A stretch of DNA of 23,842 bases, taken from assembly GCA_043758775.1 (NCBI GenBank), contig JAYVMU010000064.1:1-23842 (forward strand), in the 5' to 3' direction. A program made the translations under genes and the position numbers. Numbering within the stretch: position 1 is the stretch's first letter; every line of letters begins with the position of its first letter. The notes under the pieces were generated by a model that did not search any database, was not told the origin of the DNA, and was given only the letters and a program-made list of their open reading frames with translations. Source of the stretch: JACMMS01 sp043758775. GTDB lineage: Bacteria > Pseudomonadota > Gammaproteobacteria > Burkholderiales > Methylophilaceae. Shown here piece by piece: positions 1-7,300 of this stretch.

Positions 1-924
1 CAAAATGAATTAGTAGGTGGCAATGGCATGGTGGAGATGGGTAGCTTCGTAGCCATTTTAATTGGCCAAGTACTTGGTGCGTGGCTAGCCATGCGCGAAG
101 GTGGTGAGTTAATCACCGCTTGTTCAGTTTTGGTGATTGCCGTATTAGGTTATTGGGTGAGCCGTGGTGTGCCTAACTCGCCAGCTGCCGATGCCCAACT
201 TAAAATCAATTGGAACCTGATTAGTGAAACCTATCGCAATTTAAAACTCATTTGGGGACAACAAACCATTTGGTTAGCCATTGTCGGCATTTCTTGGTTC
301 TGGTTTTATGGAGCAACAGTATTGGCACAATTTCCTACTTTTTCTAAAACCATACTGCATGGTGACGAAAGTGTATTTATCTTATTACTCACCGTATTTT
401 CCTTGGGCATCGGAGTTGGTTCACTCATGTGTGAAAAACTCTCACGCGGGCGAGTAGAAATTGGTCTAGTGCTATTGGGGGCTATTGGCCTCACTCTGTT
501 TGGAGCAGATTTATATTTCTCTAGCACTAGCATTCATGCTAATTTCAATAATCAACACTTTTTCAACTATCAAACTTTTATTCGCTATTTAACAAATTGG
601 CGGCTTTTAGCAGATATTGCGCTGATTGGCCTCTTTGGTGGTTTTTATATTGTGCCACTTTACGCACTGATACAAACTCGCGCACAAAAAACTCATCAAT
701 CACGCGTCATTGCCGCTAACAACATTATGAACGCGCTATTTATGGTGGTTTCTGCTGGGTTTTCAATTTTAATCTTCGAGCAAGGATATAGCATTCCACA
801 GTTATTTTTGGCCACTGCCTTACTGAATATCTTGGTGACAGTTTATTTATGTATTCGCCAACCAGAGTACTTAAAAAGCTTTCTCGCTTGGCTTCGTATG
901 ATAGGCAGTAAATCAGCCAGATAA
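1..924 (+). CDS. LplT-like MFS transporter (5' truncated by window edge)
   Basis: The reading frame is open from the first base, so the gene begins upstream and about 307 C-terminal residues are visible. They contain at least seven hydrophobic segments. The visible start, NELVGGNGMVEMGSFVAILIG, resembles the segment of lysophospholipid-transporter (LplT) type MFS proteins with a conserved 'N.lveMgtFvaIllG' pattern, often linked to or fused with a 2-acylglycerophosphoethanolamine acyltransferase. The likely role is flipping lysophospholipid across the inner membrane for re-acylation; this rests on family resemblance only. An internal ATG at 28 could be mistaken for a start, but the coding signal clearly continues upstream of it. 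The protein ends in a basic tail. The acyltransferase partner, if any, would lie left of the window. Confidence 0.7.
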   Translation, partial: QNELVGGNGMVEMGSFVAILIGQVLGAWLAMREGGELITACSVLVIAVLGYWVSRGVPNSPAADAQLKINWNLISETYRNLKLIWGQQTIWLAIVGISWFWFYGATVLAQFPTFSKTILHGDESVFILLLTVFSLGIGVGSLMCEKLSRGRVEIGLVLLGAIGLTLFGADLYFSSTSIHANFNNQHFFNYQTFIRYLTNWRLLADIALIGLFGGFYIVPLYALIQTRAQKTHQSRVIAANNIMNALFMVVSAGFSILIFEQGYSIPQLFLATALLNILVTVYLCIRQPEYLKSFLAWLRMIGSKSAR

Positions 925-1093
925 CTGTATTTACAATTCATTAACAATCTAATGAAAATCATTAGCGCTCTTTCATGACTTTGTATAAGTGTTTATTGAC
1001 GACTGCGCGTAGTATTCAACTCACGTAATGCAGTTTTAACAAACAAGCGCGTAACTCTTAAATTGATTAGCAAACTAAACAAAGGAAATTATC

Positions 1094-1165
1094 ATGTGGA
1101 CAACACCAGCAGCTACTGAAATGCGTTTTGGCTTTGAAGTTACAATGTACGTAATGAACAAATAA
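1094..1165 (+). CDS. pqqA: PqqA, coenzyme PQQ precursor peptide
   Basis: A 23-residue peptide gene. It begins MWTTPAATEMRFGFEV and contains the diagnostic Glu-Val-Thr-Met-Tyr core: E15 and Y19 are the residues that PqqE (with PqqD) cross-links and that become the PQQ carbon skeleton. The start is supported by a strong Shine-Dalgarno (AAAGGAAA, 1081-1088) five bases before the ATG. A perfect intrinsic terminator lies 21 bp after the stop, so this is a monocistronic unit. No pqqB, pqqC, pqqD or pqqE is present anywhere in this window; the neighbours are an MFS transporter and mltA on the opposite strand. Unlinked or extra pqqA copies are known in methylotrophs. PQQ would serve periplasmic methanol dehydrogenase or other quinoproteins. 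The identity is secure despite the very short length. Confidence 0.93.
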   Translation: MWTTPAATEMRFGFEVTMYVMNK

Positions 1166-1186
1166 TTAGATTAATTCTAATTAAAT

Positions 1187-1215
1187 AAAAAGGGGTGCTT
1201 TTAGCACCCCTTTTT
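1187..1215. terminator. Bidirectional intrinsic terminator between pqqA and mltA
   Basis: A perfect 13-bp stem (arms 1187-1199 and 1203-1215) with a TTT loop. The GC core GGGGTGC/GCACCCC is flanked by A5 on the left and T5 on the right, so it has a T-tract on either strand. It ends pqqA (stop at 1165) on the + strand and mltA (stop at 1244) on the - strand. Confidence 0.93.
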
Positions 1216-1243
1216 ATTGTCTATCATTTATGTAACAGCAAAC

Positions 1244-2527
1244 TTATTTTAATACGAATTCTTTGGGCAACAACACCCAAATCTTACCTTTTTGCTTCAT
1301 AGCTCCAGCTTGTCTGCCGGCCTCGTTACCCGAACCCCAAAAGAAATCTGCCCGTACACCACCCTTTATAGCACCGCCAGTGTCTTGCGCCATCATCAAA
1401 CGCTTAATTGGTAATGTACTGTTGGGCTGTGTTGTTGATAGAAACAGCGGTGCGCCTAACGGAATAAACTTAGGATCTATCGCCACGACACGCTGGGCAA
1501 TAATAGGTACGCCCAATGCGCCTAATGGGCCAGGTAGATTAGCTGGCAACTCTCTAAAAAAAACATAACTTGGATTGCTATTAAGTAACTCGCGTAATTT
1601 AGTTAAGTTATTGCGCGCCCAGTTTTTGATGCCTTGCATCGAGGCTTGATCCAGCGTGAGCTCTCCACGTTCAACCAGCAAACGACCAATTGAGTTATAG
1701 GTATAGCCATTTTGATCAGCATAGCCTACATGCACTTGCTCACCATTATCTAACTGAACTAAGCCAGAGCCCTGAATCTGTAAAAAGAACACATCGATAA
1801 TATTGTCTATCCAAAGAAGCTCATGACATTGCAATGGAGATGGGTCAGCTTCGATCTCAGCACGCGTGTAATACGGTAACAACTTATTACCCACTAATTT
1901 GCCACGCACGCGTTTGAATTTCAGATCTGGATATAATTCGCCCAACTCGACCGAGATCAGGTCGGTAGGTTGGCTATATAGCGGATATGGTGTTTGTGCC
2001 GATTTCTTACGGCTACCATTCAGCAATGGTTCGTAATAGCCGGTAATTAAGCCAGTATCAGTTGCATCAAGATTAGTTGCTGCATAAGGCGTAAAATACT
2101 TTTTATAATAAGCATTAATCGCAGTGCTAGTAGGCGCTTTTAGCGTATTAGCAACGGTACAAGCCTGTTTCCAAACTGGCTTGTTAATTAAAGTGGAGCA
2201 CCCTTGCAGCCAGGCTGGCCATGCCTGCGTAAGATTATCTTGATTAAAACCATCAATTTCATCCCATTTAGCAGGCTTTAATAAGCTGTAATCAGCAACT
2301 TTTGTGTCATTGGGCTTGGTTGTATCGTTGGGATTGCCTGCGTCATTAGGCTTAGTACCTTCAGCTTGCTTTGGTGCACTTGGTATTTGAATTGCACCAC
2401 CACTGGTTTTACCAGAATCAGGGCAATCACAGCTTGTGCTAGGTTTTACATTCTTTGTGGCGCAGGAGGTTGCTAACATGGCCAGCAACAGCAAGACAAA
2501 AACACGAGCTAGCCACACTGGTCTCAA
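1244..2527 (-). CDS. mltA: Membrane-bound lytic murein transglycosylase A (MltA)
   Basis: A 427-residue outer-membrane lipoprotein that cleaves the glycan strands of peptidoglycan with formation of 1,6-anhydro-muropeptides. An N-terminal hydrophobic segment (residues 8-20) ends in a lipobox-like Leu-Ala-Thr-Ser-Cys. It is followed by a flexible linker (about residues 45-78) rich in Lys-Pro-Asn-Asp-Thr repeats. The MltA domain starts near residue 125 and includes GLITGYYEPLLNGSRK. The C-terminal 3D domain contains MMAQDTGGAIKGGVRADFFW, with the Asp residues that give the fold its name; the second Asp is the family's usual catalytic acid. It is last in the leftward thiS-thiG-apaG-mltA run, overlapping the apaG stop by 4 bp (ATGA type), so translational coupling is likely. 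Transcription ends at the shared terminator at 1187-1215. Confidence 0.93.
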   Translation of the reverse strand: MRPVWLARVFVLLLLAMLATSCATKNVKPSTSCDCPDSGKTSGGAIQIPSAPKQAEGTKPNDAGNPNDTTKPNDTKVADYSLLKPAKWDEIDGFNQDNLTQAWPAWLQGCSTLINKPVWKQACTVANTLKAPTSTAINAYYKKYFTPYAATNLDATDTGLITGYYEPLLNGSRKKSAQTPYPLYSQPTDLISVELGELYPDLKFKRVRGKLVGNKLLPYYTRAEIEADPSPLQCHELLWIDNIIDVFFLQIQGSGLVQLDNGEQVHVGYADQNGYTYNSIGRLLVERGELTLDQASMQGIKNWARNNLTKLRELLNSNPSYVFFRELPANLPGPLGALGVPIIAQRVVAIDPKFIPLGAPLFLSTTQPNSTLPIKRLMMAQDTGGAIKGGVRADFFWGSGNEAGRQAGAMKQKGKIWVLLPKEFVLK

Positions 2528-2907
2528 TGCAATACCCGCGGCATACTCAATATAAATGGTGCAATAACCGCATCAAACTGTGTGCCATCTTCAGCCACTA
2601 TTTGATAAGTACCATGCATACTACCTACCGGCGTATTCAATGAAGTACCGCTAGTATATTCAAAATGCTCACCAGGATTTAATAAAGGTTGTGCGCCTAC
2701 CACGCCCAAACCTTTTACTTCTTGTGTGCTGCCAGTCGCATCTATAATAATCCAGTGCCGGCTAATCAACTGTGCCGGCACTGTACCAGTGTTGGCAATT
2801 TTGATGTTGTATGAAAAAACATAACGATTTTCTTCAACATTTGATTGCTCTGGTATAAATACAGTCGCTACTGTTACTGAAAACTCGTACTTATTGTCAG
2901 TTGTCAT
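2524..2907 (-). CDS. apaG: ApaG (Co2+/Mg2+ efflux-associated protein, DUF525)
   Basis: 127 residues, the usual ApaG length, with a single fibronectin-III-like beta-sandwich domain. Family hallmarks are RHWIIID, the Gly-rich VKGLGVVGAQPLLNPGE stretch, and FEYTSGTSLNTPVGSMHGTY. ApaG is linked genetically to cobalt resistance and Ap4A metabolism in enterobacteria, but its biochemical role is not settled. It starts 3 bp after the thiG stop and overlaps mltA by 4 bp, so it is almost certainly co-transcribed with both. Confidence 0.93.
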   Translation of the reverse strand: MTTDNKYEFSVTVATVFIPEQSNVEENRYVFSYNIKIANTGTVPAQLISRHWIIIDATGSTQEVKGLGVVGAQPLLNPGEHFEYTSGTSLNTPVGSMHGTYQIVAEDGTQFDAVIAPFILSMPRVLH

Positions 2908-2910
2908 ATC

Positions 2911-3690
2911 TTAACCAATCATGCCCGCAGTCGGCGAACTCGGTGCAGCAGAATATAGTTTTTTAGCCATACGACCAGCCAAATAAGCCTCGCGCCCTGC
3001 TTCTACGGCCTTCTTCATGGCAGAGGCCATGAGTATAGGGTTTTGTGCACCCGCAATCGCGGTATTCATTAAAATGCCTTGGCAACCAAGTTCCATAGCA
3101 ATGGCCGCATCACTTGCCGTACCAACACCAGCATCCACAAGCACAGGGACTTTTGCATTTTCAATAATGATTTGCAAATTCCATGGATTTAAAATCCCCA
3201 TGCCTGAGCCAATTAATGAGGCAAGTGGCATCACCGCACAACAACCGATTTCTTCAAGCTGTTTAGCAATAATAGGGTCATCCGAGGTATAAACCATCAC
3301 GTCAAAACCATCTTTGACCAAGATTTTTGCTGCTGCAATTGTTTCCATCACATTGGGATACAAGGTTTTAGGGTCACCTAACACCTCCAGCTTCACAAGA
3401 CGATGTCCATCTAATAACTCGCGTGCTAAGCGCAAGGTGCGTACTGCATCTTCTGCTGAATAACAGCCTGCGGTATTCGGTAAATAGGTAAACTCTTCTG
3501 GCGGCAAATACTCTAACAGCGAAGGCTCGCCTGCCGTTTGGCCAATATTGGTGCGGCGTATTGCCACTGTAACAATTTGCGCACCACTTGCACCAATTGC
3601 CGCGCGTGTTTGTGCAAAATCCTGATATTTACCCGTGCCCACAAGCAAGCGTGAGTGATACTCTTTGCCTGCGATCGTTAATTTATCCAT
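2911..3690 (-). CDS. thiG: Thiazole synthase ThiG
   Basis: 259 residues, a full-length (beta-alpha)8 barrel. ThiG condenses 1-deoxy-xylulose 5-phosphate, dehydroglycine and the sulfur of ThiS thiocarboxylate into the thiazole phosphate of thiamine. Recognised segments are LLVGTGKYQDF at the N-terminus, VTVAIRR, the Schiff-base lysine in LVKLEVLGD, MPLASLIGSGMGI, and the phosphate-binding VLVDAGVGTASDAA with MNTAIAGA near the C-terminus. It lies 55 bp downstream of its sulfur carrier thiS, with apaG 3 bp after its stop. There is no sign of a TPP riboswitch in the leader upstream of thiS. Confidence 0.97.
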   Translation of the reverse strand: MDKLTIAGKEYHSRLLVGTGKYQDFAQTRAAIGASGAQIVTVAIRRTNIGQTAGEPSLLEYLPPEEFTYLPNTAGCYSAEDAVRTLRLARELLDGHRLVKLEVLGDPKTLYPNVMETIAAAKILVKDGFDVMVYTSDDPIIAKQLEEIGCCAVMPLASLIGSGMGILNPWNLQIIIENAKVPVLVDAGVGTASDAAIAMELGCQGILMNTAIAGAQNPILMASAMKKAVEAGREAYLAGRMAKKLYSAAPSSPTAGMIG

Positions 3691-3745
3691 ACTTTCTCTG
3701 TATTTTCTATATTTATCTGCGCTATCAGCGTCAGGATATGCTTAT

Positions 3746-3949
3746 TTAACCGCCACCCACTGCCCCAACAATTTCCAGATGATCGCCATTTTGTAATATG
3801 ACATCGATAAACTGGCTACGTGGCACAATTTCGCCATTATGTTCAATGGCTAAACGTTTTCCTTCTAGATTTAATGTAGTCACCAGTGCCGCGACTGTCA
3901 TCTGGACTGGTTCAAAATCGCGTAAATTGCCGTTGATTGTAATTTGCAT
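3746..3949 (-). CDS. thiS: Sulfur carrier protein ThiS
   Basis: 67 residues with a ubiquitin-like fold, ending in the obligatory Gly-Gly tail (EIVGAVGGG) that is adenylated by ThiF and converted to a thiocarboxylate. Internal family motifs are IEHNGEIVPRSQF and LQNGDHLEIVGAVGGG. It is first gene of the leftward operon and directly precedes its partner thiG. No thiF, thiO or thiE is present in the window, so the rest of thiazole synthesis is encoded elsewhere. Confidence 0.95.
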   Translation of the reverse strand: MQITINGNLRDFEPVQMTVAALVTTLNLEGKRLAIEHNGEIVPRSQFIDVILQNGDHLEIVGAVGGG

Positions 3950-4318
3950 GCTTATTTGTATACTTGGTCTATCAATACTCAGACCCTATTTTACGTAAAT
4001 TTTGACCTGCTAGGTAAACTTATAGCGTATATCTTCAATAGCAGAAACTTAATCTTCAACCAAACCAATAACATAGCTAAATAAATTACAACAAATAGGT
4101 GTAGTTATTGCTTAATAGTTCAAGCCTGTCATCTAAAACTGATTTCATGCGTTAAAGGTCTAGGTTTGTATATATTTAACTCTAAAATATAACCTAGATA
4201 AAACATCAAAAGATATTTGTAATTAATTGAATCTTTTTGCTAAATTAACATCTTAGAGCTAGGAACAAAATTCCGACCATTTAATATTGATTGAAGCACC
4301 ACCCAAAAGGAAGTGAAA
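3950..4318. other. Intergenic region between thiS and the small gene at 4319
   Basis: This AT-rich gap of about 370 bp separates divergent genes and should contain the promoters of both. I found no open frame worth calling and no TPP riboswitch (no recognisable CTGAGA/ACCTGATCTGG elements on the thiS strand). The one ordered element is an inverted repeat at 4159-4198, listed separately. Confidence 0.6.
4159..4198. promoter_or_regulatory. Inverted repeat upstream of the small unknown gene
   Basis: Perfect 8-bp arms TCTAGGTT (4159-4166) and AACCTAGA (4191-4198) are separated by a 24-bp AT-only-like spacer. The spacing is too wide for a typical terminator, so two half-sites for a regulator are a possibility. 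It lies about 120 bp before the ATG at 4319. Function unproven. Confidence 0.3.
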
Positions 4319-4570
4319 ATGCAAGCACAACAAAGTAATTCAAAAATCAAAGCCATAGATCATCTGTCGGAACAAAAGTTACTAGATGAGATTTACGCCC
4401 CGCAATATCGCAAAAATAGTAATGAAGAAATTGGTAAAGTACTTGCCATACATCCTAATCAGCAAAGCGCTACTCAAGTAGCTGATGCAAAATCTAATGT
4501 TACACACAGTACTAAACTGCAAAAATCGGCTCTTTTAAGATTATTAGAAGCTTATGGTGATTGCGTTTAA
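4319..4570 (+). CDS. Small hypothetical protein, 83 residues
   Basis: I do not recognise this protein. The ATG at 4319 is preferred over the in-frame GTG at 4313 because AAAGG at 4306-4310 lies 8 bases before it, a good ribosome-site spacing. The product is hydrophilic and mixed-charge, with no signal peptide or membrane segment. It is predicted mostly helical at its ends: LSEQKLLDEIY near the N-terminus and KLQKSALLRLLEAYGDCV at the C-terminus, with a Gln/Asn/Ser-rich middle. It stands alone between divergent thiS and convergent gnd. The clear ribosome site and the inverted repeat upstream favour a real gene; the lack of any recognised family argues for caution. Confidence 0.6.
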   Translation: MQAQQSNSKIKAIDHLSEQKLLDEIYAPQYRKNSNEEIGKVLAIHPNQQSATQVADAKSNVTHSTKLQKSALLRLLEAYGDCV

Positions 4571-4612
4571 GATTATCACTAACAACTACCTGATAGTTCA
4601 CATGAAACGACT

Positions 4613-6127
4613 CTATTCAATATGCAGTTGTGGGCGGCCTGTTTCTGGCCAATCCAAATGGTAGAACTGCCCACGCGGCTGGTCGGTGCGCTCATAGGTG
4701 TGCGCACCAAAGAAATCACGCTGACCCTGTAACAGATTCGCCGGTAATACCGCACTACGGTAGCCATCGTAATAAGCCAATGCCGCACTAAAGCCTTGTG
4801 CTGGAATACCATTTTTAACTGCTAGCGCAATCACTTCGCGCCAGCCAGTTTGACCTTCAGTGAGTGCTTCAGTAAAGTACGGGTCTAACATCAGGTTCTT
4901 AAGGCGTGAGTTAAGCGCGTAAGCATCTGTAATTTTTTGCAAGAAGCGTGCGCGAATAATACAACCACCGCGCCAAATTTGCGCAAGCTCACCGAAGTTA
5001 AGTTTCCAATTATAAGCCACTTGCGCTTTATCAATCAGTTGGAAACCTTGTGCATAAGCACAAATTTTTGAGCAATACAGTGCATTTTTAATCGCCTCGA
5101 TAACCGCTTTTTTATCTGATTCTTTTTGAATCACTGGGCCTTTTAATACATGGCTTGCGGCAACGCGCTCTTCTTTAATGGATGATAGTGCACGTGCGTA
5201 CACAGCCGCGGCAATCGCATTAGCCGGTGCGCCTAATTCCAACGCGTTGGCGGCAGTCCATTGACCCGTCCCTTTTTGGCCAGCAGTATCTAAAATTTTA
5301 TCGACCAAGAATCCTGGACCCATTGGGTCTTTTTGTTGCAAGATATCAGCGGTAATCTCAATCAAGAAGCTGGATAACGGGCCTTTATTCCACTCAGCAA
5401 ATACTTTACCGATTTCATCAGCTTCCATACCAAGCAAGTTCTTCATGAGCCAATAAGCTTCACAAATCAATTGCATGTCGATGTATTCGATACCGTTGTG
5501 CACCATTTTTACGTAATGACCAGAGCCATCTGGGCCGATATATTCCGTGCAAGAGAAGCCACCTACTACAGGTTTACCAGGAGCGCCACCTTCTAAAGGC
5601 TCGCCAGTTCTAGCATCCACTTTAGCGGCAATATCACGCCAAATGGGTTCTAAACTTTCCCATGCTTTACGTGTGCCAGAAGGCATTAAGCTAGGTCCGA
5701 AACGCGCACCGGTTTCGCCACCAGAAACGCCTGAGCCAATAAAATCAATACCCTTAGCCGTTAATTCTTTTTCGCGGCGGATGGTGTCTGTCCACAATGA
5801 GTTGCCGCCATCAATAATAATGTCGCCTTGCTCTAAGAAAGGTAGTAAAGCATTAATTGTTACGTCAGTTGCGCTACCTGCTTTAACTAGCAATACGATT
5901 TTACGCGGGCGCTTGATGCTCAGCACAAATGAAGCCAAATCGGCATGGCCGATTACGCGCTCATGTGATGGTTCGTTCTTTTTGCATTCTTCAATGAAAT
6001 TCACCATTTTTTTAGGGTCGCGATTGTAAACAGCGATGGTATAGCCGTGATCGGCAATATTTAGGGCAAGATTTTGCCCCATTACAGCAAGGCCTACCAG
6101 GCCAATGTCAGCATTTTTGATAGTCAT
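4613..6127 (-). CDS. gnd: 6-phosphogluconate dehydrogenase, decarboxylating
   Basis: 504 residues. It oxidises and decarboxylates 6-phosphogluconate to ribulose 5-phosphate. In methylotrophs this closes the dissimilatory ribulose-monophosphate cycle. The Rossmann motif GLVGLAVMGQNLALN is at the N-terminus, IIIDGGNS and FIGSGVSGGETGAR follow, and the catalytic Lys-His-Asn region is GHYVKMVHNGIEY (K207, N211). The C-terminus carries QRDFFGAHTYER. It is longer than the usual enzyme of about 470 residues because of an extra Gly/Pro-rich segment around residues 171-193, just before the catalytic lysine. After strand beta-2 the sequence reads NRDPKK, where NADP-dependent enzymes usually have NRT or NRS, so the cofactor preference may differ. 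It is monocistronic: the next gene upstream on this strand is 240 bp away. Confidence 0.95.
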   Translation of the reverse strand: MTIKNADIGLVGLAVMGQNLALNIADHGYTIAVYNRDPKKMVNFIEECKKNEPSHERVIGHADLASFVLSIKRPRKIVLLVKAGSATDVTINALLPFLEQGDIIIDGGNSLWTDTIRREKELTAKGIDFIGSGVSGGETGARFGPSLMPSGTRKAWESLEPIWRDIAAKVDARTGEPLEGGAPGKPVVGGFSCTEYIGPDGSGHYVKMVHNGIEYIDMQLICEAYWLMKNLLGMEADEIGKVFAEWNKGPLSSFLIEITADILQQKDPMGPGFLVDKILDTAGQKGTGQWTAANALELGAPANAIAAAVYARALSSIKEERVAASHVLKGPVIQKESDKKAVIEAIKNALYCSKICAYAQGFQLIDKAQVAYNWKLNFGELAQIWRGGCIIRARFLQKITDAYALNSRLKNLMLDPYFTEALTEGQTGWREVIALAVKNGIPAQGFSAALAYYDGYRSAVLPANLLQGQRDFFGAHTYERTDQPRGQFYHLDWPETGRPQLHIE

Positions 6128-6240
6128 GAATTTCTCAATTAAATGGATAATTTAAGTTGTAGTGGTATAAAAATCTTAAGCTTTTGGCTTTAGTTTTACG
6201 GAAAATTGTTACGCTTTATTGAACATTTCTACTTTTATTG

Positions 6241-6256
6241 CTGCGAAAAATCGCAG
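6241..6256. other. Small stem-loop between gnd and the dienelactone-hydrolase gene
   Basis: A 6-bp stem CTGCGA/TCGCAG with a four-base A loop. It lies about 110 bp downstream of the hydrolase stop and 114 bp upstream of the gnd start, both on the - strand. It has no clean T-tract, so it could be a weak terminator of the former or part of the leader of the latter. The rest of the gap 6128-6364 shows no gene. Confidence 0.3.
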
Positions 6257-6364
6257 TTGAAAACTATAGCTGAAAAATGTTTTTCAAACAACGACTTGGC
6301 ACTATATAAACGACTTAGTTTATACATTAAACGCTGTTAATGTTTAAACGTAAACACTGACAAC

Positions 6365-7102
6365 TTAGCTCAAGGTTCTGGCAAAAAGCTGCAAAGCCAG
6401 TTGATAGCCCATCATCGCCACTTGCGGGTCATAGCGTTCACCTTCATCGCGCATAAAAGCATGCTGCGCATTGAATTCGTGCCAAGTAAAAGTGAGGTTA
6501 GCCTCTGTCAGTTTTTGATAAACTAATGCACGTCCTGCCGTTGGAATATGGTTATCTTGCTTGCCCCACAACATAAGTAACTCACCTTTGATATCTGAGA
6601 GTCTATCCATGCTGTGTTGGTTCGGTTGATTCGGGATAATATTCGTGTGTAAATCAGTCGCGTAAAAACATGCTGTTGCAGCAATTTCTGGCTGCAAAGC
6701 AGCGCGAAATGCCAAGTGCCCGCCAATACAGAAGCCCATTGCACCAATTTTACCTGAGTACCAAAGTTGCTGTTTTACATAGGCAATCATCGCTTGATTA
6801 TCAGTGTCATAGCCTTGTACATCTTTTTCCGCTTTATCTGCATTGCCCTTATCGCGCCCCGCATCGTCATAACCCAGTACAGTACCGATAGGATTTAACT
6901 CATGAAACACCTCCGGTACTAACACTGCATAGCCATGACCCGCCATGACTTTTGCCGCACGCTCTATCGGACCAGTTTGATGAAAAATTTCCGAATAAAA
7001 CAATATCGCTGGATATTTTTTATCACCCACTGGACGGTGAACATAAGTACGCATTACACCTGTAGGTGTAGGCAAATCAGCGATATGGCTTTGAATTATC
7101 AT
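6365..7102 (-). CDS. Dienelactone hydrolase family protein
   Basis: 245 residues, an alpha/beta hydrolase. The catalytic triad can be placed: nucleophile Cys125 in GAMGFCIGGHLAF (the Cys-for-Ser substitution typical of dienelactone hydrolases), Asp183 in WGKQDNHIP and His214 in NAQHAFMRDEGERYDP. The N-terminal strand PAILFYSEIF matches the family's substrate-binding region. Carboxymethylenebutenolidase is the classical activity, but most genomic members have unknown substrates. It is a single gene with no aromatic-degradation neighbours, so a generic esterase or lactonase role is likelier than chlorocatechol catabolism. The start has 'aggaatttaagc' before ATG on its strand. Confidence 0.85.
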   Translation of the reverse strand: MIIQSHIADLPTPTGVMRTYVHRPVGDKKYPAILFYSEIFHQTGPIERAAKVMAGHGYAVLVPEVFHELNPIGTVLGYDDAGRDKGNADKAEKDVQGYDTDNQAMIAYVKQQLWYSGKIGAMGFCIGGHLAFRAALQPEIAATACFYATDLHTNIIPNQPNQHSMDRLSDIKGELLMLWGKQDNHIPTAGRALVYQKLTEANLTFTWHEFNAQHAFMRDEGERYDPQVAMMGYQLALQLFARTLS

Positions 7103-7300
7103 GCTTAAATTCCTAATGTTGACTAAATTTTAGATACAAAGACTAGATTATAAACTATTGTGTTCACTAAATTAATGTAGTGGTTAATCGACTGTTATAT
7201 CGCATTATTTTGCCTATGATTACTTTGGCTTAAATATAAGAAATAAGAAAAGTTATACAAAGCGTATTATTTAATTGCTACAGTATCATCTAACACACTC

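Noticed and set aside
949..965. Hairpin CTAATG/CATTAG after the first MFS gene
   Set aside because: Only a 6-bp AT-rich stem with no following T-run; too weak to call a terminator.
3950..4250. Possible TPP riboswitch upstream of thiS
   Set aside because: The conserved Thi-box elements (CTGAGA and the ACCTGATCTGG region) were not found on the thiS strand.
5547..6029. Plus-strand frame of 160 residues opposite gnd
   Set aside because: Antisense shadow of gnd; its residues mirror the conserved dehydrogenase frame.
6300..6360. Imperfect repeats CATTAA/TTAATG and GTTTAAAC after the hydrolase gene
   Set aside because: Short AT-only matches expected by chance at this base composition.
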